DNA of 64,000 nt from JAJXWB01 sp046349215 (GTDB lineage Bacteria > Pseudomonadota > Alphaproteobacteria > Rhizobiales > Beijerinckiaceae), in the NCBI GenBank assembly GCA_046349215.1, contig JAXMCV010000002.1:434001-498000 (forward strand). The letters run 5' to 3'. A model generated the notes under the pieces. The model ran no database searches. It had not been told where the DNA came from and saw nothing but the letters and a program-made list of their open reading frames with translations. This document shows positions 1-7,950 of this stretch, piece after piece. Each line of letters opens with the position of its first letter. Within the stretch, counting starts at the first letter, position 1. A program made the position numbers and the translations under genes.

Positions 1-654
1 CCGCGACATGACCGGCACGAGATCGTCCGTCTCGGCATAGGGCAGGTAGCCGGCCTGCCCGCGGTCCGCCCATTTGCGGTCGACGCGCGTCACATCGTCA
101 TGCGCCGGAATCTCGATCATCTCCATGAGATGGGCGACGATCTCGTCGTAGAGCACGATCACGGGCGTCCGGAACTGCTCGGCGAGATTGAACGCGCGGA
201 TCGTCTCCTCGTAGATCTCCTGCACGGAGGCCGGGGCTACGACGATGATCGGATGGTCGCCGTGCGAGCCCCAGCGCGCCTGCATGATGTCGCCCTGCGC
301 GGGGCGCGTCGGCATGCCGGTCGAAGGGCCGCCGCGCATCACGTTGATGATGACGCAGGGCGCTTCGGTCATGGCGGCATAGCCGAGATTTTCCTGCATC
401 AGCGAGAAGCCGGGGCCGCTCGTCGCCGTCATCACCTTGGCGCCGCCGAACGACGCGCCTACGATGGCCGCGATGGAGGCGATCTCGTCTTCCATCTGGA
501 TGAAGACGCCGTCGTTGCGCGGCAATTCGCGCGACATGAGTTCGGCGATCTCGGAGGAGGGCGTGATCGGATAGCCGGCGAAGAAGCGGCAGCCGGCGGC
601 GAGCGCGCCGAGCGCGCAGGCGTGGTTGCCGGCGATGGGCGTGAGCTTGGTCAT
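1..654 (-). CDS. 2-oxoacid:ferredoxin oxidoreductase alpha subunit (partial)
   Basis: The gene runs off the left edge; 218 codons are visible. The protein starts MTKLTPIAGNHACALGALAA and carries the alpha-subunit motif GYPITPSSEIAE near residue 30, then the MEDEIASI and GPGFSLMQE stretches of the pyrimidine-binding domain of KorA/VorB-type enzymes. It has no N-terminal gamma domain, unlike the gamma-alpha fusion KorA further along this window, so it needs a separate gamma subunit. Its ATG overlaps the TGA of the upstream gamma-ferredoxin gene by one base (TGATG), so the two are translationally coupled. A TPP-binding beta subunit is expected just outside the window. The 2-oxoacid substrate cannot be read from the sequence. 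Confidence 0.85.
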   Translation of the reverse strand, partial: MTKLTPIAGNHACALGALAAGCRFFAGYPITPSSEIAELMSRELPRNDGVFIQMEDEIASIAAIVGASFGGAKVMTATSGPGFSLMQENLGYAAMTEAPCVIINVMRGGPSTGMPTRPAQGDIMQARWGSHGDHPIIVVAPASVQEIYEETIRAFNLAEQFRTPVIVLYDEIVAHLMEMIEIPAHDDVTRVDRKWADRGQAGYLPYAETDDLVPVMSR

Positions 655-1583
655 CAGGCGGTCACCGCTTCGCGCGAAATGGTGGAAACGGAGATCGCGA
701 AATCCGGGCACAGCCATTCGCAGATATGGCAACCCGTGCAGGCCTCCGGATTCTTCAGGTAGGCGATCTGCTCGGAATTGAGCGCCAGGCAGCGCTCGGG
801 GCAGAGCTTCACGCAGATATCGCAACTCTTGCACCAGGCCGGATTGATCTCCAGCTTGACCTCGACCTGCGGCGCGGCGAACGCTTTTTCGCGCACGATG
901 GCGTCGTCGAAGCGCAGCGAAGGATCGGCTTTCGCCTTCTCCGCCCATTCGCGCCCCGCCTCGAAAGCCTTGACGTTGATCTCGCGCGCCTTCTTCGGCA
1001 CGAGTTGCTCGATGACCGCAAGCCAGTCGGCCACGGGATAGTCGAGGGAATTCGACAGAACGCCGAGCAGCACCGTGTTGGCGGCGCGGCTGTCGCCGAA
1101 AGATTCGGCAATGCCGGTCGCATCCAGCGCGTAGCCGTCGGCGACGCGGCTGACGACCTCAGCCGGCGTCTCCTGCGCATAGTTCATCGGCGCGCCGGTC
1201 TTGCGGTTGCGGCAGGCGAATGGCGGCACGATGCGGCGCGTATCGGCGATGAAGACGCCGGAGCCGGGCTTGAGATGCTCGAGCCAGCGCAGGCCTTCCG
1301 CCCATTCGAGCGCGATCAGCGCGTCGGCGTCGCCCCGCGCAATGGTCGGCGACCACACTTCTTTGCCGAAGCGGACGTGGCTGAACACGATGCCGCCGCG
1401 CTTGGCCATGCCGTGCACTTCGCTCTGCTTGACCTGCAGGCCCTGGTTCTGGCCGAGCAGCGCCATGACCTTCGAGATCATGATGACGCCCTGGCCGCCG
1501 ACGCCGACGATCATGATGTTGCGGGTCGCGCCGGTCGTCATGGCGGCCGGCTGCGGCGCGGCGATTGTCGCGGGCGCGTTCAT
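654..1583 (-). CDS. iorB: IorB-like gamma subunit fused to a 2[4Fe-4S] ferredoxin domain
   Basis: This is a 309-residue protein. The N-terminal two thirds is the gamma domain of 2-oxoacid:ferredoxin oxidoreductases, with GVGGQG at about residues 27-32 and the VHGMAKRGG stretch. The C-terminus adds a ferredoxin with two CxxCxxCxxxC motifs (Cys251/254/257/261 and Cys282/285/288/292), which is the usual delta subunit. The start MNAPATIAAP was chosen because its ATG overlaps the iorA stop by four bases. It lies between iorA, which needs an IorB partner, and an alpha-subunit gene that lacks a gamma domain, so either could be its partner. Family assignment is firm; the partner is inferred. Confidence 0.85.
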   Translation of the reverse strand: MNAPATIAAPQPAAMTTGATRNIMIVGVGGQGVIMISKVMALLGQNQGLQVKQSEVHGMAKRGGIVFSHVRFGKEVWSPTIARGDADALIALEWAEGLRWLEHLKPGSGVFIADTRRIVPPFACRNRKTGAPMNYAQETPAEVVSRVADGYALDATGIAESFGDSRAANTVLLGVLSNSLDYPVADWLAVIEQLVPKKAREINVKAFEAGREWAEKAKADPSLRFDDAIVREKAFAAPQVEVKLEINPAWCKSCDICVKLCPERCLALNSEQIAYLKNPEACTGCHICEWLCPDFAISVSTISREAVTA

Positions 1584-3388
1584 TGCATCACCGGCTGGAT
1601 GCAGTCGGAGGGGCAGACCTGCGCGCAGAGCGTGCAACCGATGCAGGTCGCGGCGTCGATCTTCACCTTATGGTGGCCTTCCACCATCTCCTCGGTCCAG
1701 GTGATCGAGGGACAGCCGAGATTCATGCAGGACTGGCAAGCGACGCAGCCGGCGGCGGCGACCGCGAGCGGCGCGCCCTTGATCTTGACGGGGTCCAGCA
1801 CGCAGGGGCGCGACGAGACGACCACCGACACGCCCTTGTACATGATCGCTTCGCGCAGCGTCTGGTAGAGGTGGCCGATCTCGTAGGGGTCGACCTTGCG
1901 GATCCATTCGACGCCGACAGCGCGGCAGATGCGCTCGTAATCGACCTTGTGGGTGGCCTCGCCGCGCAAGGTGCGGCCGGTGCCCGGATGATCCTGGCCG
2001 CCGGTCATCGCGGTAATCGAATTGTCGAGCAGGACGACGGTGATGTTCGCCTTGTTGTAGACGGCGTCGACCAGCGGCGCGATGCCCGAATGCAGGAAGG
2101 TGGAATCGCCGATCGTGGCCACGATCGGCTTCGTTTCTCCGGCAGCCGCCATGCCTACGGCGTTGGCGATGCTCGCGCCCATGCAGACCGTCGTGTCGAT
2201 CGAACGCAGGGGCTCGACGGCCGCCAGCGTGTAGCAGCCGATGTCGCCGGCGACGCGGGCGTTGACGCCGCGCAGCGCCAGGTAGCTCGCCGTATGCGGG
2301 CAGCCCGCGCAGAGAACCGGCGGACGCGCCATCGGCTCGATGTCGAGCGCAATGGCCGGCGGCGGCGGCGCCATCAGTCCGGCCGCCGCAAGCCCGGCAT
2401 GCACGAGTTCGGGCGAGAGTTCGCCGATGCGCGAGAAGAAGGCCTTGCCCTCGCAAGGGATACCCATGGCCTTGATCTCGTTCTCGATGACGGCTTCCAG
2501 TTCCTCGACCACCAGCAGTCGGTCGACCGAAGCCGCGAATTCGCGGATCGTCTTCTCGGGCAGCGGATAGGAGCATCCGAGCTTCAGGACCGAGGCGTGC
2601 GGCGCCACTTCCTTCACGTAGAGATAGGAGGTCGAGCCGGTGACGATGCCGATCCTGCTGTCGCCCTTCTGCCAGACGGTGAGGGGCGAGGTCTCGAAAT
2701 ATTCGGCGAGCTTCGCCTCACGTTCGACGACCTTTGGATGCAGGCGACGCGCGTTGGCGGGAATTGTCACCGTCTTGCCGGGCTGGTCGACGAAACCCTT
2801 CGAAGCGTGTTCCTCGCGCGGCCCGACATTCACTGCGCTGCGCGTATGCGAAAGGCGTGTCGTCGAGCGCACGATGACGGGCGTGTCGAATTTCTCGGAA
2901 ATGTCGAAGGCGAGCTTGGTGAAGTCGTGCGCCTCCTGCGCGTCCGACGGCTCCAGAACGGGCACGTTGGCGAAGCGCGCGAAGAGCCGCGTGTCCTGCT
3001 CGTTCTGCGAGGAATGGATGCCGGGATCGTCGCAGACGACGAGCACCAGGCCGCCGTGCACGCCGATATAGGTCTGCGACATCAGGGAATCGGCCGCGAC
3101 ATTGAGGCCGACGTGTTTCATCGAGGCCATGGCGCGCACGCCCGAGAGCGATGCGCCGATGGCGACGTCGAGCGCCACCTTCTCGTTGGTCGACCATTCG
3201 GCATAGAGATCGGTGGCCGGATATTCGCCGAGGTTCTCCATGATTTCCGTCGATGGCGTGCCGGGATAGGCAGCGGCGACCCTGACGCCGGCTTCCCAGG
3301 CGCCGCGCGCGATCGCCTCGTTGCCCATCAGCGGCGTCGCCGCGAGTTCGGCCTCGCGCGTGTCGGATTCCCTGACCTGAAGATTCAT
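1580..3388 (-). CDS. iorA: Indolepyruvate (arylpyruvate):ferredoxin oxidoreductase alpha subunit
   Basis: This 602-residue protein matches IorA in length and layout. The alpha domain has AYPGTPSTEI near residues 40-49, the TPP-binding domain has GDSTFLHSG from residue 427 and LLDNSITAMTGGQ after it, and the C-terminus has two [4Fe-4S] motifs (Cys548/551/554/559 and Cys582/585/588/592). IorA oxidatively decarboxylates arylpyruvates to aryl-acyl-CoA and reduces ferredoxin, a way of feeding phenylalanine or tryptophan carbon into aromatic catabolism. The start MNLQVRESD follows GGGGAACG; a longer in-frame reading to 3535 would cover the FNR box and is not favoured. It is the first gene of the operon. 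Confidence 0.9.
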   Translation of the reverse strand: MNLQVRESDTREAELAATPLMGNEAIARGAWEAGVRVAAAYPGTPSTEIMENLGEYPATDLYAEWSTNEKVALDVAIGASLSGVRAMASMKHVGLNVAADSLMSQTYIGVHGGLVLVVCDDPGIHSSQNEQDTRLFARFANVPVLEPSDAQEAHDFTKLAFDISEKFDTPVIVRSTTRLSHTRSAVNVGPREEHASKGFVDQPGKTVTIPANARRLHPKVVEREAKLAEYFETSPLTVWQKGDSRIGIVTGSTSYLYVKEVAPHASVLKLGCSYPLPEKTIREFAASVDRLLVVEELEAVIENEIKAMGIPCEGKAFFSRIGELSPELVHAGLAAAGLMAPPPPAIALDIEPMARPPVLCAGCPHTASYLALRGVNARVAGDIGCYTLAAVEPLRSIDTTVCMGASIANAVGMAAAGETKPIVATIGDSTFLHSGIAPLVDAVYNKANITVVLLDNSITAMTGGQDHPGTGRTLRGEATHKVDYERICRAVGVEWIRKVDPYEIGHLYQTLREAIMYKGVSVVVSSRPCVLDPVKIKGAPLAVAAAGCVACQSCMNLGCPSITWTEEMVEGHHKVKIDAATCIGCTLCAQVCPSDCIQPVMQ

Positions 3389-3717
3389 CAATGCGTTCCC
3401 CGATCCCCTGGCGCGTCCGGGCTGGATCAGGCGGACGCACGCATACCGGTCACGCGCCTGTTGAACGGCGCTGAGCCCGAAACCTGCCAATGGACACTGC
3501 CCCATTTGAAAGAGGCGCGGATTGATCGGCATCAAGGGCGGCCCCGAGACCTTGGTGGGATTTCGAAGATGTGGCCGATGGGAAATTGCGCAGGCGCTCC
3601 ATCGGCCGCTGTCCCGTGCGCGTCGGCAGCGGGAGCCGTCGCTTGACGGCGCATCCGGACTTCAGATGATGGCCGGTCGATGCCGGAAGCAGCGCGTCGC
3701 GACGCAAGGGGAGCCGC
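3389..3717. promoter_or_regulatory. Divergent promoter region between iorA and ridA-like gene
   Basis: This is a 329-base stretch with no convincing gene; open frames across it are extensions or shadows of the neighbours. It holds a perfect FNR-type palindrome at 3522-3535, described separately. A Shine-Dalgarno-like GGGGAACG precedes iorA, and GGGGAG precedes the ridA-like gene. No clear -10 or -35 elements were recognised for either direction. Confidence 0.6.
3522..3535. promoter_or_regulatory. Perfect FNR/AadR-type box
   Basis: The sequence TTGATCGGCATCAA matches the FNR consensus TTGAT-N4-ATCAA at all ten positions. It lies 140 bases from the iorA start and 189 from the ridA-like start, measured from the box centre, so it could serve either direction. 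In Rhodopseudomonas palustris the FNR homologue AadR activates anaerobic aromatic genes; a similar role here is inferred. Confidence 0.75.
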
Positions 3718-4113
3718 ATGCACAAGAACATCCAGCCCAAGGGATGGCCGCGGCCGAAGGGCTATTCCAACGGCGTGCTTGCAAAAGGCACGATGCTGTT
3801 CGTGGCGGGGCAAGTCGGCTGGAACGAACGCGAGGAGTTCGAGAGCGACGATTTCGTCCGGCAGACGGAGCAGGCGCTGAAGAATATCGTCGCCGTGCTC
3901 GAGGAGGCCGGCGCAAAACCTGCGCATATCGCGCGCATGACCTGGTATGTGACGACCAAGTCGGAATATCTCGACCGGCTCGCGGAGATCGGCAAGGTCT
4001 ACAAGAACGTGATCGGCGCGGTTTATCCGGCGATGTCGCTCGTGCAGGTCGCGGGCCTCATCGAGGTCGGCGCGAAACTCGAGATCGAGGCGACGGCCGT
4101 CATCCCGGACTGA
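3718..4113 (+). CDS. RidA/YjgF-family protein lacking the catalytic arginine
   Basis: This 131-residue protein has the RidA (YjgF/YER057c) fold signature: GQVGWNE near residue 31, a central ENIVAVLEEAG-like helix and the C-terminal KLEIEATAV strand. Classical RidA hydrolyses reactive enamines and imines using an arginine in the VARLPKD segment. Here the matching segment is VAGLIEVGAK, with Gly113 in that place, so imine deaminase activity is doubtful. RidA relatives of this kind occur in several aromatic and amine degradation clusters. It has a good ribosome site (GGGGAG), is divergent from iorA and converges on the ferredoxin gene. Confidence 0.85.
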   Translation: MHKNIQPKGWPRPKGYSNGVLAKGTMLFVAGQVGWNEREEFESDDFVRQTEQALKNIVAVLEEAGAKPAHIARMTWYVTTKSEYLDRLAEIGKVYKNVIGAVYPAMSLVQVAGLIEVGAKLEIEATAVIPD

Positions 4114-4128
4114 AGGCCGTTTGCAACC

Positions 4129-4157
4129 GGCGCCGGCCGATCATGCGGTCCGGCGCC
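4129..4157. terminator. Hairpin between convergent ridA-like and ferredoxin genes
   Basis: GGCGCCGG (4129-4136) and CCGGCGCC (4150-4157) form an eight-pair GC stem with a 13-base loop in the 90-base gap between two convergent genes. There is no strong T-tract on either side. A bidirectional terminator is plausible from position and stem strength alone. Confidence 0.35.
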
Positions 4158-4203
4158 AAGGATTTCGGAAGCCCCGGATGGTTGGCCGGGCGGGCCGACG
4201 GCC

Positions 4204-4449
4204 TCAGGAATGAAGCTGGTCGTACTTGTCCTGCAGTTCTTCCGGCGTTTCCTCCCAGTCCGGATTCGGCACGATGCAGTCGGCGGGGCAGACGAGCTTG
4301 CACTGCGGCTCGTCGTTGGCGCCGACGCATTCCGTGCACTTCATCGGGTCGATCTTGAACATCGGATCGCCGGCGGTAATCGCCTCGTTCGGACAGGCCG
4401 GGGTGCAGGCGTCGCAAGCCGTGCAATCCTCGTTGATCATCAGGGCCAT
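4204..4449 (-). CDS. fdx: 2[4Fe-4S] ferredoxin, electron donor to benzoyl-CoA reductase
   Basis: This 81-residue ferredoxin has CTACDACTPACP for one cluster and CTECVGANDEPQCKLVCP for the other. The eight-residue insert between the second and third cysteines of the latter, plus a C-terminal extension, mark the Allochromatium-type class. The low-potential ferredoxin that reduces benzoyl-CoA reductase in Thauera aromatica belongs to this class. It is the last gene of the had-oah-dch-bcrCBAD operon, directly after bcrD, so the role as BcrABCD donor, re-reduced by KorAB, is well supported by context. A GGACC stretch and a purine-rich AAAGAGG precede the ATG. Confidence 0.92.
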   Translation of the reverse strand: MALMINEDCTACDACTPACPNEAITAGDPMFKIDPMKCTECVGANDEPQCKLVCPADCIVPNPDWEETPEELQDKYDQLHS

Positions 4450-4472
4450 GGCGGGTCCTCTTTCTGTTGGCC

Positions 4473-5303
4473 TCAGGCTGCCGCGCGCTGCGACAGCTTC
4501 TCGTGACGGAAGGCGCCCCAGAGCGCAGCGCCGATGGCGCCGGCGAAAATGGCGTCGGGATGGCTCTCGATCGGCACGCTGACCTTTTCGCGCACCATCG
4601 CTTCCTTCATCGCATCGACGAGGCCGGCGTCCAGCGCCAGTCCGCCGGTCATCTGGATCGTTCCATCCAGGCCGCCGATCGTCTTCAGGAGCTTGGCGAG
4701 GCGATCGGCCATCGATTCATGGATGCCCTTGAGAATGTTCGGCGCGGTGATGCCGCGCGACACCATGTTGATGACGTCGGTCTCGGCCAGCACGGCGCAG
4801 ATGCCGGAAACCTTTTCCGGATTGTCGGCCTGCTTCGAGAGCGAGCCGATCTCGTCCTGGGCTATGCCGAGATAGCGGGCGATGTTCTCCAGGAACTGGC
4901 CGGAGCCGGAAGCGCACTGGCTCGTCATCTTGTAGTTCAGCACCTTGCCGCGTTCGTCCATGCGGATGGCCCGGCCGTGCAGCGCGCCCGTATCGAGCGC
5001 GACGCGAGCATCGGGCCGCAGGTAGACGGCGCCGCGGGCGTGCGTCGTCATCGAATAGAAATGACCGGTGTGAAATTCCAGCGCTTCGCCTTCGCCCGTC
5101 GTCGCGCAATAGGCAATGTCCTTGCGCTTGAGGCCGGCGCCTTCCAGCACCTCGTTGTACATCTGCTCGGCCGTCTTCAGCGGGTCGCGCTGGCGCAGAC
5201 GGTCGACCCGCTTGGCGAGACAGGTTTCACGTTCGCCCTCCACGTCGAAAAGCGCGACCTTGATGGCGCCCGTGCCGACATCGATTCCTGCTGTGATTGG
5301 CAT
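4473..5303 (-). CDS. bcrD: Benzoyl-CoA reductase subunit D (BadG-type)
   Basis: This 276-residue ASKHA-fold ATPase subunit begins MPITAGIDVGTGAIKVALFD, the phosphate-1 motif. Cys130 (SQCASGSGQF) and Cys169 (SGICAVLAE) are the positions that contribute to the [4Fe-4S] cluster shared with BcrA. In ATP-dependent benzoyl-CoA reductases the A/D dimer hydrolyses ATP and pushes low-potential electrons to the B/C dimer. The length is normal for the family. The chosen start follows bcrA by 11 bases; the frame continues upstream only as an antisense-free extension into bcrA and was discarded. Confidence 0.95.
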   Translation of the reverse strand: MPITAGIDVGTGAIKVALFDVEGERETCLAKRVDRLRQRDPLKTAEQMYNEVLEGAGLKRKDIAYCATTGEGEALEFHTGHFYSMTTHARGAVYLRPDARVALDTGALHGRAIRMDERGKVLNYKMTSQCASGSGQFLENIARYLGIAQDEIGSLSKQADNPEKVSGICAVLAETDVINMVSRGITAPNILKGIHESMADRLAKLLKTIGGLDGTIQMTGGLALDAGLVDAMKEAMVREKVSVPIESHPDAIFAGAIGAALWGAFRHEKLSQRAAA

Positions 5304-5314
5304 GTCTGTCTCCC

Positions 5315-6628
5315 TCAGGAAGCGACCGCGCGACGCGCGAATTCGGAGGCGCCGAGAGCGCCGGTGTAGATGGAGTCCGGGTTGATGTTGATCGTCACGT
5401 CGCCGTAATTCTCCTTCAGAAGCTTGCGCAATTCGCGCACGGCGGCTTCGTTCTTGGCGACGCCGCCGGTGAAGGTGAATTCGTTGGTGACGCCGCCCGA
5501 GCGCGAGATGATCGAGATGGCGCGCAGGATGATGGCGCGGTGCAGGCCGGCCAGGATGTCCTCGCGTTTTTCCCCGAGCGAAAGCCGGTCGCGCAATTCG
5601 GCTCCCGCGAAGACCGTGCAGGTCGAATTGATGCGCGCCGGACGATTGGACTGCATGGCGAGCGGTCCGAGCTCGTGCAGGCCCATGTTCATCTCGTCGG
5701 CGATGTAGCCGAGGTAGCGGCCGCAGCCGGCTGCGCAGCGGTCGTTCATCTGGAAGTTCTCGACGATGCCGCTCTCGTCGATCTGGATGCCCTTGGTGTC
5801 CTGGCCGCCGATGTCGAGCACGGTGCGCGTCTTCGGATACATCATGTGCGCGCCGAGGCCGTGGCACAGGATTTCCGAACGGATGTGCTCCTTCGAGAAA
5901 GGCAGGGTGACGCGGCCGTAGCCGGTGCCGACCAGGTAGGTTTCCTCCAGTTCGACGCCGAGCGTCTTCTCGATCGTCGCGGTCAGGTCCTTTTCGCCGT
6001 CGACGATATGCGGATCGGTCTCGATCACGCGGGCCATGGCGCGGCGGAACTTGTCCGATAGATCGCCGGAAGGCGGACGGTTCTCGACCTCGATGATCGA
6101 CTTGTCGTAGGCGTTGAGCAGGATGTCATGCGGGACGCTCGCCTCCCTGGCGACCTCCTCCGCATAGACATGGAAACGCGAGCCGGCGATGTCGCGGAAG
6201 AAGTCGGACTTGCGGTTGGCGCCCGGCGCGTAGAGTTCCGGCGCCTCGATGCGCAGGCGCTTGAACACTTCGCCGATGGCCTCGCGCATCGCTCCGGCGA
6301 CGCTGGCGAAGCGGTCGCTCTTCAGCTGGCCGAGGCAGGTTTCTTCGAGATCGTCGAGTTGTTCGAGGAATTGGACGAGTCGGAAATTGCGCTCCAGCGC
6401 CCCCAGAAATTCCTGTGCGCGCTCGTGGCCCGGGTCGGTAGCATGCAATGCGCGACGAAAGAGGGTGAAGCGCCCGTCGACGCGCGCCTCCTCGCTGGCG
6501 ACGCGCGCCGCCGTGCCGTAGTTGGAGCGCGAATTTGTGATGCCGCGCCCGATGACGTCCTGGTTCTCGTCGAGCAGGACGGCTTTTGTCGTGGTCGATC
6601 CGAGATCGATGCCGATGAATGTGCGCAT
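5315..6628 (-). CDS. bcrA: Benzoyl-CoA reductase subunit A (BadF-type)
   Basis: This 437-residue ATPase subunit starts MRTFIGIDLGSTTTKAVLLD and contains a second nucleotide motif, LDIGGQDTKGI, near residue 271. Cys298 and Cys302 (DRCAAGCGRY) and Cys337 (STCTVF) lie where the cluster bridging BcrA and BcrD is bound. With BcrD it forms the electron-activation module that couples ATP hydrolysis to ring reduction. It lies between bcrB and bcrD in the order C-B-A-D, the same as in Thauera bcrCBAD and R. palustris badDEFG. There is no frame disruption, and the length matches the family. Confidence 0.95.
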   Translation of the reverse strand: MRTFIGIDLGSTTTKAVLLDENQDVIGRGITNSRSNYGTAARVASEEARVDGRFTLFRRALHATDPGHERAQEFLGALERNFRLVQFLEQLDDLEETCLGQLKSDRFASVAGAMREAIGEVFKRLRIEAPELYAPGANRKSDFFRDIAGSRFHVYAEEVAREASVPHDILLNAYDKSIIEVENRPPSGDLSDKFRRAMARVIETDPHIVDGEKDLTATIEKTLGVELEETYLVGTGYGRVTLPFSKEHIRSEILCHGLGAHMMYPKTRTVLDIGGQDTKGIQIDESGIVENFQMNDRCAAGCGRYLGYIADEMNMGLHELGPLAMQSNRPARINSTCTVFAGAELRDRLSLGEKREDILAGLHRAIILRAISIISRSGGVTNEFTFTGGVAKNEAAVRELRKLLKENYGDVTININPDSIYTGALGASEFARRAVAS

Positions 6629-6639
6629 TGCTGGTCTCC

Positions 6640-7950
6640 TCAGGCCGCGCCGCGCAGGCCGCCGCGTTTCTGTTCGATCATCTGGAAATAGCTCTCCAGA
6701 CGGTTCTTGACGTTCGCCGCCGAGAAATAGCGGGGATCGACGAGATCGGTCTCGATGAAGGCCGCCGGCTTGCCCGTGCGCTTCTCGACCTCGCGCATGA
6801 TGAGAAGCTGGCCGGCCGAGAAGCTGTTGCAGCTCTTGATCGAGTTGATCAGCAATCCGTCCGCCTCGTACTCGTTGACGTAGTTCTCGAGCATGTCGAC
6901 GCGCTGCGGCAGGTTCCGGTTCGTGTAGACATTGAGGCAATATTCCGCGAGCGACTCGAGCGGCTTGTCCGGGTTGTGGCGGAAGCCGAAATCGTAGGTG
7001 CCGCCGACCTTGGTGTAGCTCGACGCGACGACGACGGCGCCCTCGTCGTAGAACATCTTCCAGAACTGCCTGAAGTTCGTGTAGTTCGGCGGACCTTCGA
7101 CCACCAGCCGATAACGCTCCTTGCCCATGTCGCCGTCCGGCGTGACCGGGCCCTTGCCTTCCTTGACGCGCTGCTCGACCTCCTCGCGCAGGAAGCGGTA
7201 GTAGTCGATCGCTTCGTCGGTGCCGCGGAAGGCGCCGAAGATCGGACCGATGTAGTAGATGCCGCCGAAATAGGCGTCGATCGGCGAGGGTTTGTGCTTG
7301 GCGCTCTGCAGCACCGCGACGAGATCGTCTTCCGCCTTGGCCGACTTCTTCAGGTACTCGCGCAACCGGTCGATGTCGAACTTGACGCCCGAGACCTTCT
7401 CGAGCTTCGGGATGACGTCCTGCTTGAGCTGCTTGACCATGTACTGGATCATGTCCGGCGTGATCTTGCCGTCCGCCATATAGGGCGTCTGGAACATGAT
7501 CGTCTCGCAGCCGTACTCGCGCCGCAGCAATTCGAACCACTTCATGAAGGTGAAGCAGCCGGTGTAGGACAGCAGCAGTACGTCGGGATTGGGGAGCCGC
7601 TTGCCGTTCGGACCGATGTTGCCCTTCGCCATCATGCCGATGTCGGACTTGACGTAGGTGCAGACGTCCTCGGAATGACCGAGCTTCTCGGCCTCCATCA
7701 CGTAGGATCCGCTCGTGCGCCGCAGGCCGTTCTGGATCGCGTTGACCTCGGGAAGGTTGTTCACGAGATCGAAGCACATGATGAGTTCGTTGAGATTGCC
7801 CGGCACGAAAGTGGCGGCGACTTTCGCGCCTGTCTCCGGCGCGGATGCCAGGCGATCGTAATGGGCGGCCATCATCTCCTTCTGCTTCGTCATCGAAGCA
7901 TCCTTGATGGCGTCGGCAGGCTTGGCCTTCGGTCTGGTGATGACGGTCAT
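6640..7950 (-). CDS. bcrB: Benzoyl-CoA reductase subunit B (BadE-type)
   Basis: This 436-residue protein of the HgdB/BcrBC family binds, with BcrC, benzoyl-CoA and [4Fe-4S] clusters at the active site. Conserved cysteines appear in MCFDLVNN, SYTGCFTFMKWFE and IKSCNSFSAG. The start MTVITRPKAK overlaps the bcrC stop as ATGA, showing translational coupling. The B and C subunits are homologous, and both are intact. It catalyses, as part of BcrABCD, the two-electron dearomatisation of benzoyl-CoA to cyclohexa-1,5-diene-1-carbonyl-CoA in the cytoplasm. Confidence 0.95.
   Translation of the reverse strand: MTVITRPKAKPADAIKDASMTKQKEMMAAHYDRLASAPETGAKVAATFVPGNLNELIMCFDLVNNLPEVNAIQNGLRRTSGSYVMEAEKLGHSEDVCTYVKSDIGMMAKGNIGPNGKRLPNPDVLLLSYTGCFTFMKWFELLRREYGCETIMFQTPYMADGKITPDMIQYMVKQLKQDVIPKLEKVSGVKFDIDRLREYLKKSAKAEDDLVAVLQSAKHKPSPIDAYFGGIYYIGPIFGAFRGTDEAIDYYRFLREEVEQRVKEGKGPVTPDGDMGKERYRLVVEGPPNYTNFRQFWKMFYDEGAVVVASSYTKVGGTYDFGFRHNPDKPLESLAEYCLNVYTNRNLPQRVDMLENYVNEYEADGLLINSIKSCNSFSAGQLLIMREVEKRTGKPAAFIETDLVDPRYFSAANVKNRLESYFQMIEQKRGGLRGAA

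Noticed and set aside
1565..3646. 693-codon open frame on the plus strand
   Set aside because: It lies antisense to iorA and iorB, is arginine- and histidine-rich with no family motifs, and is explained by GC-rich third-position bias in the real genes.
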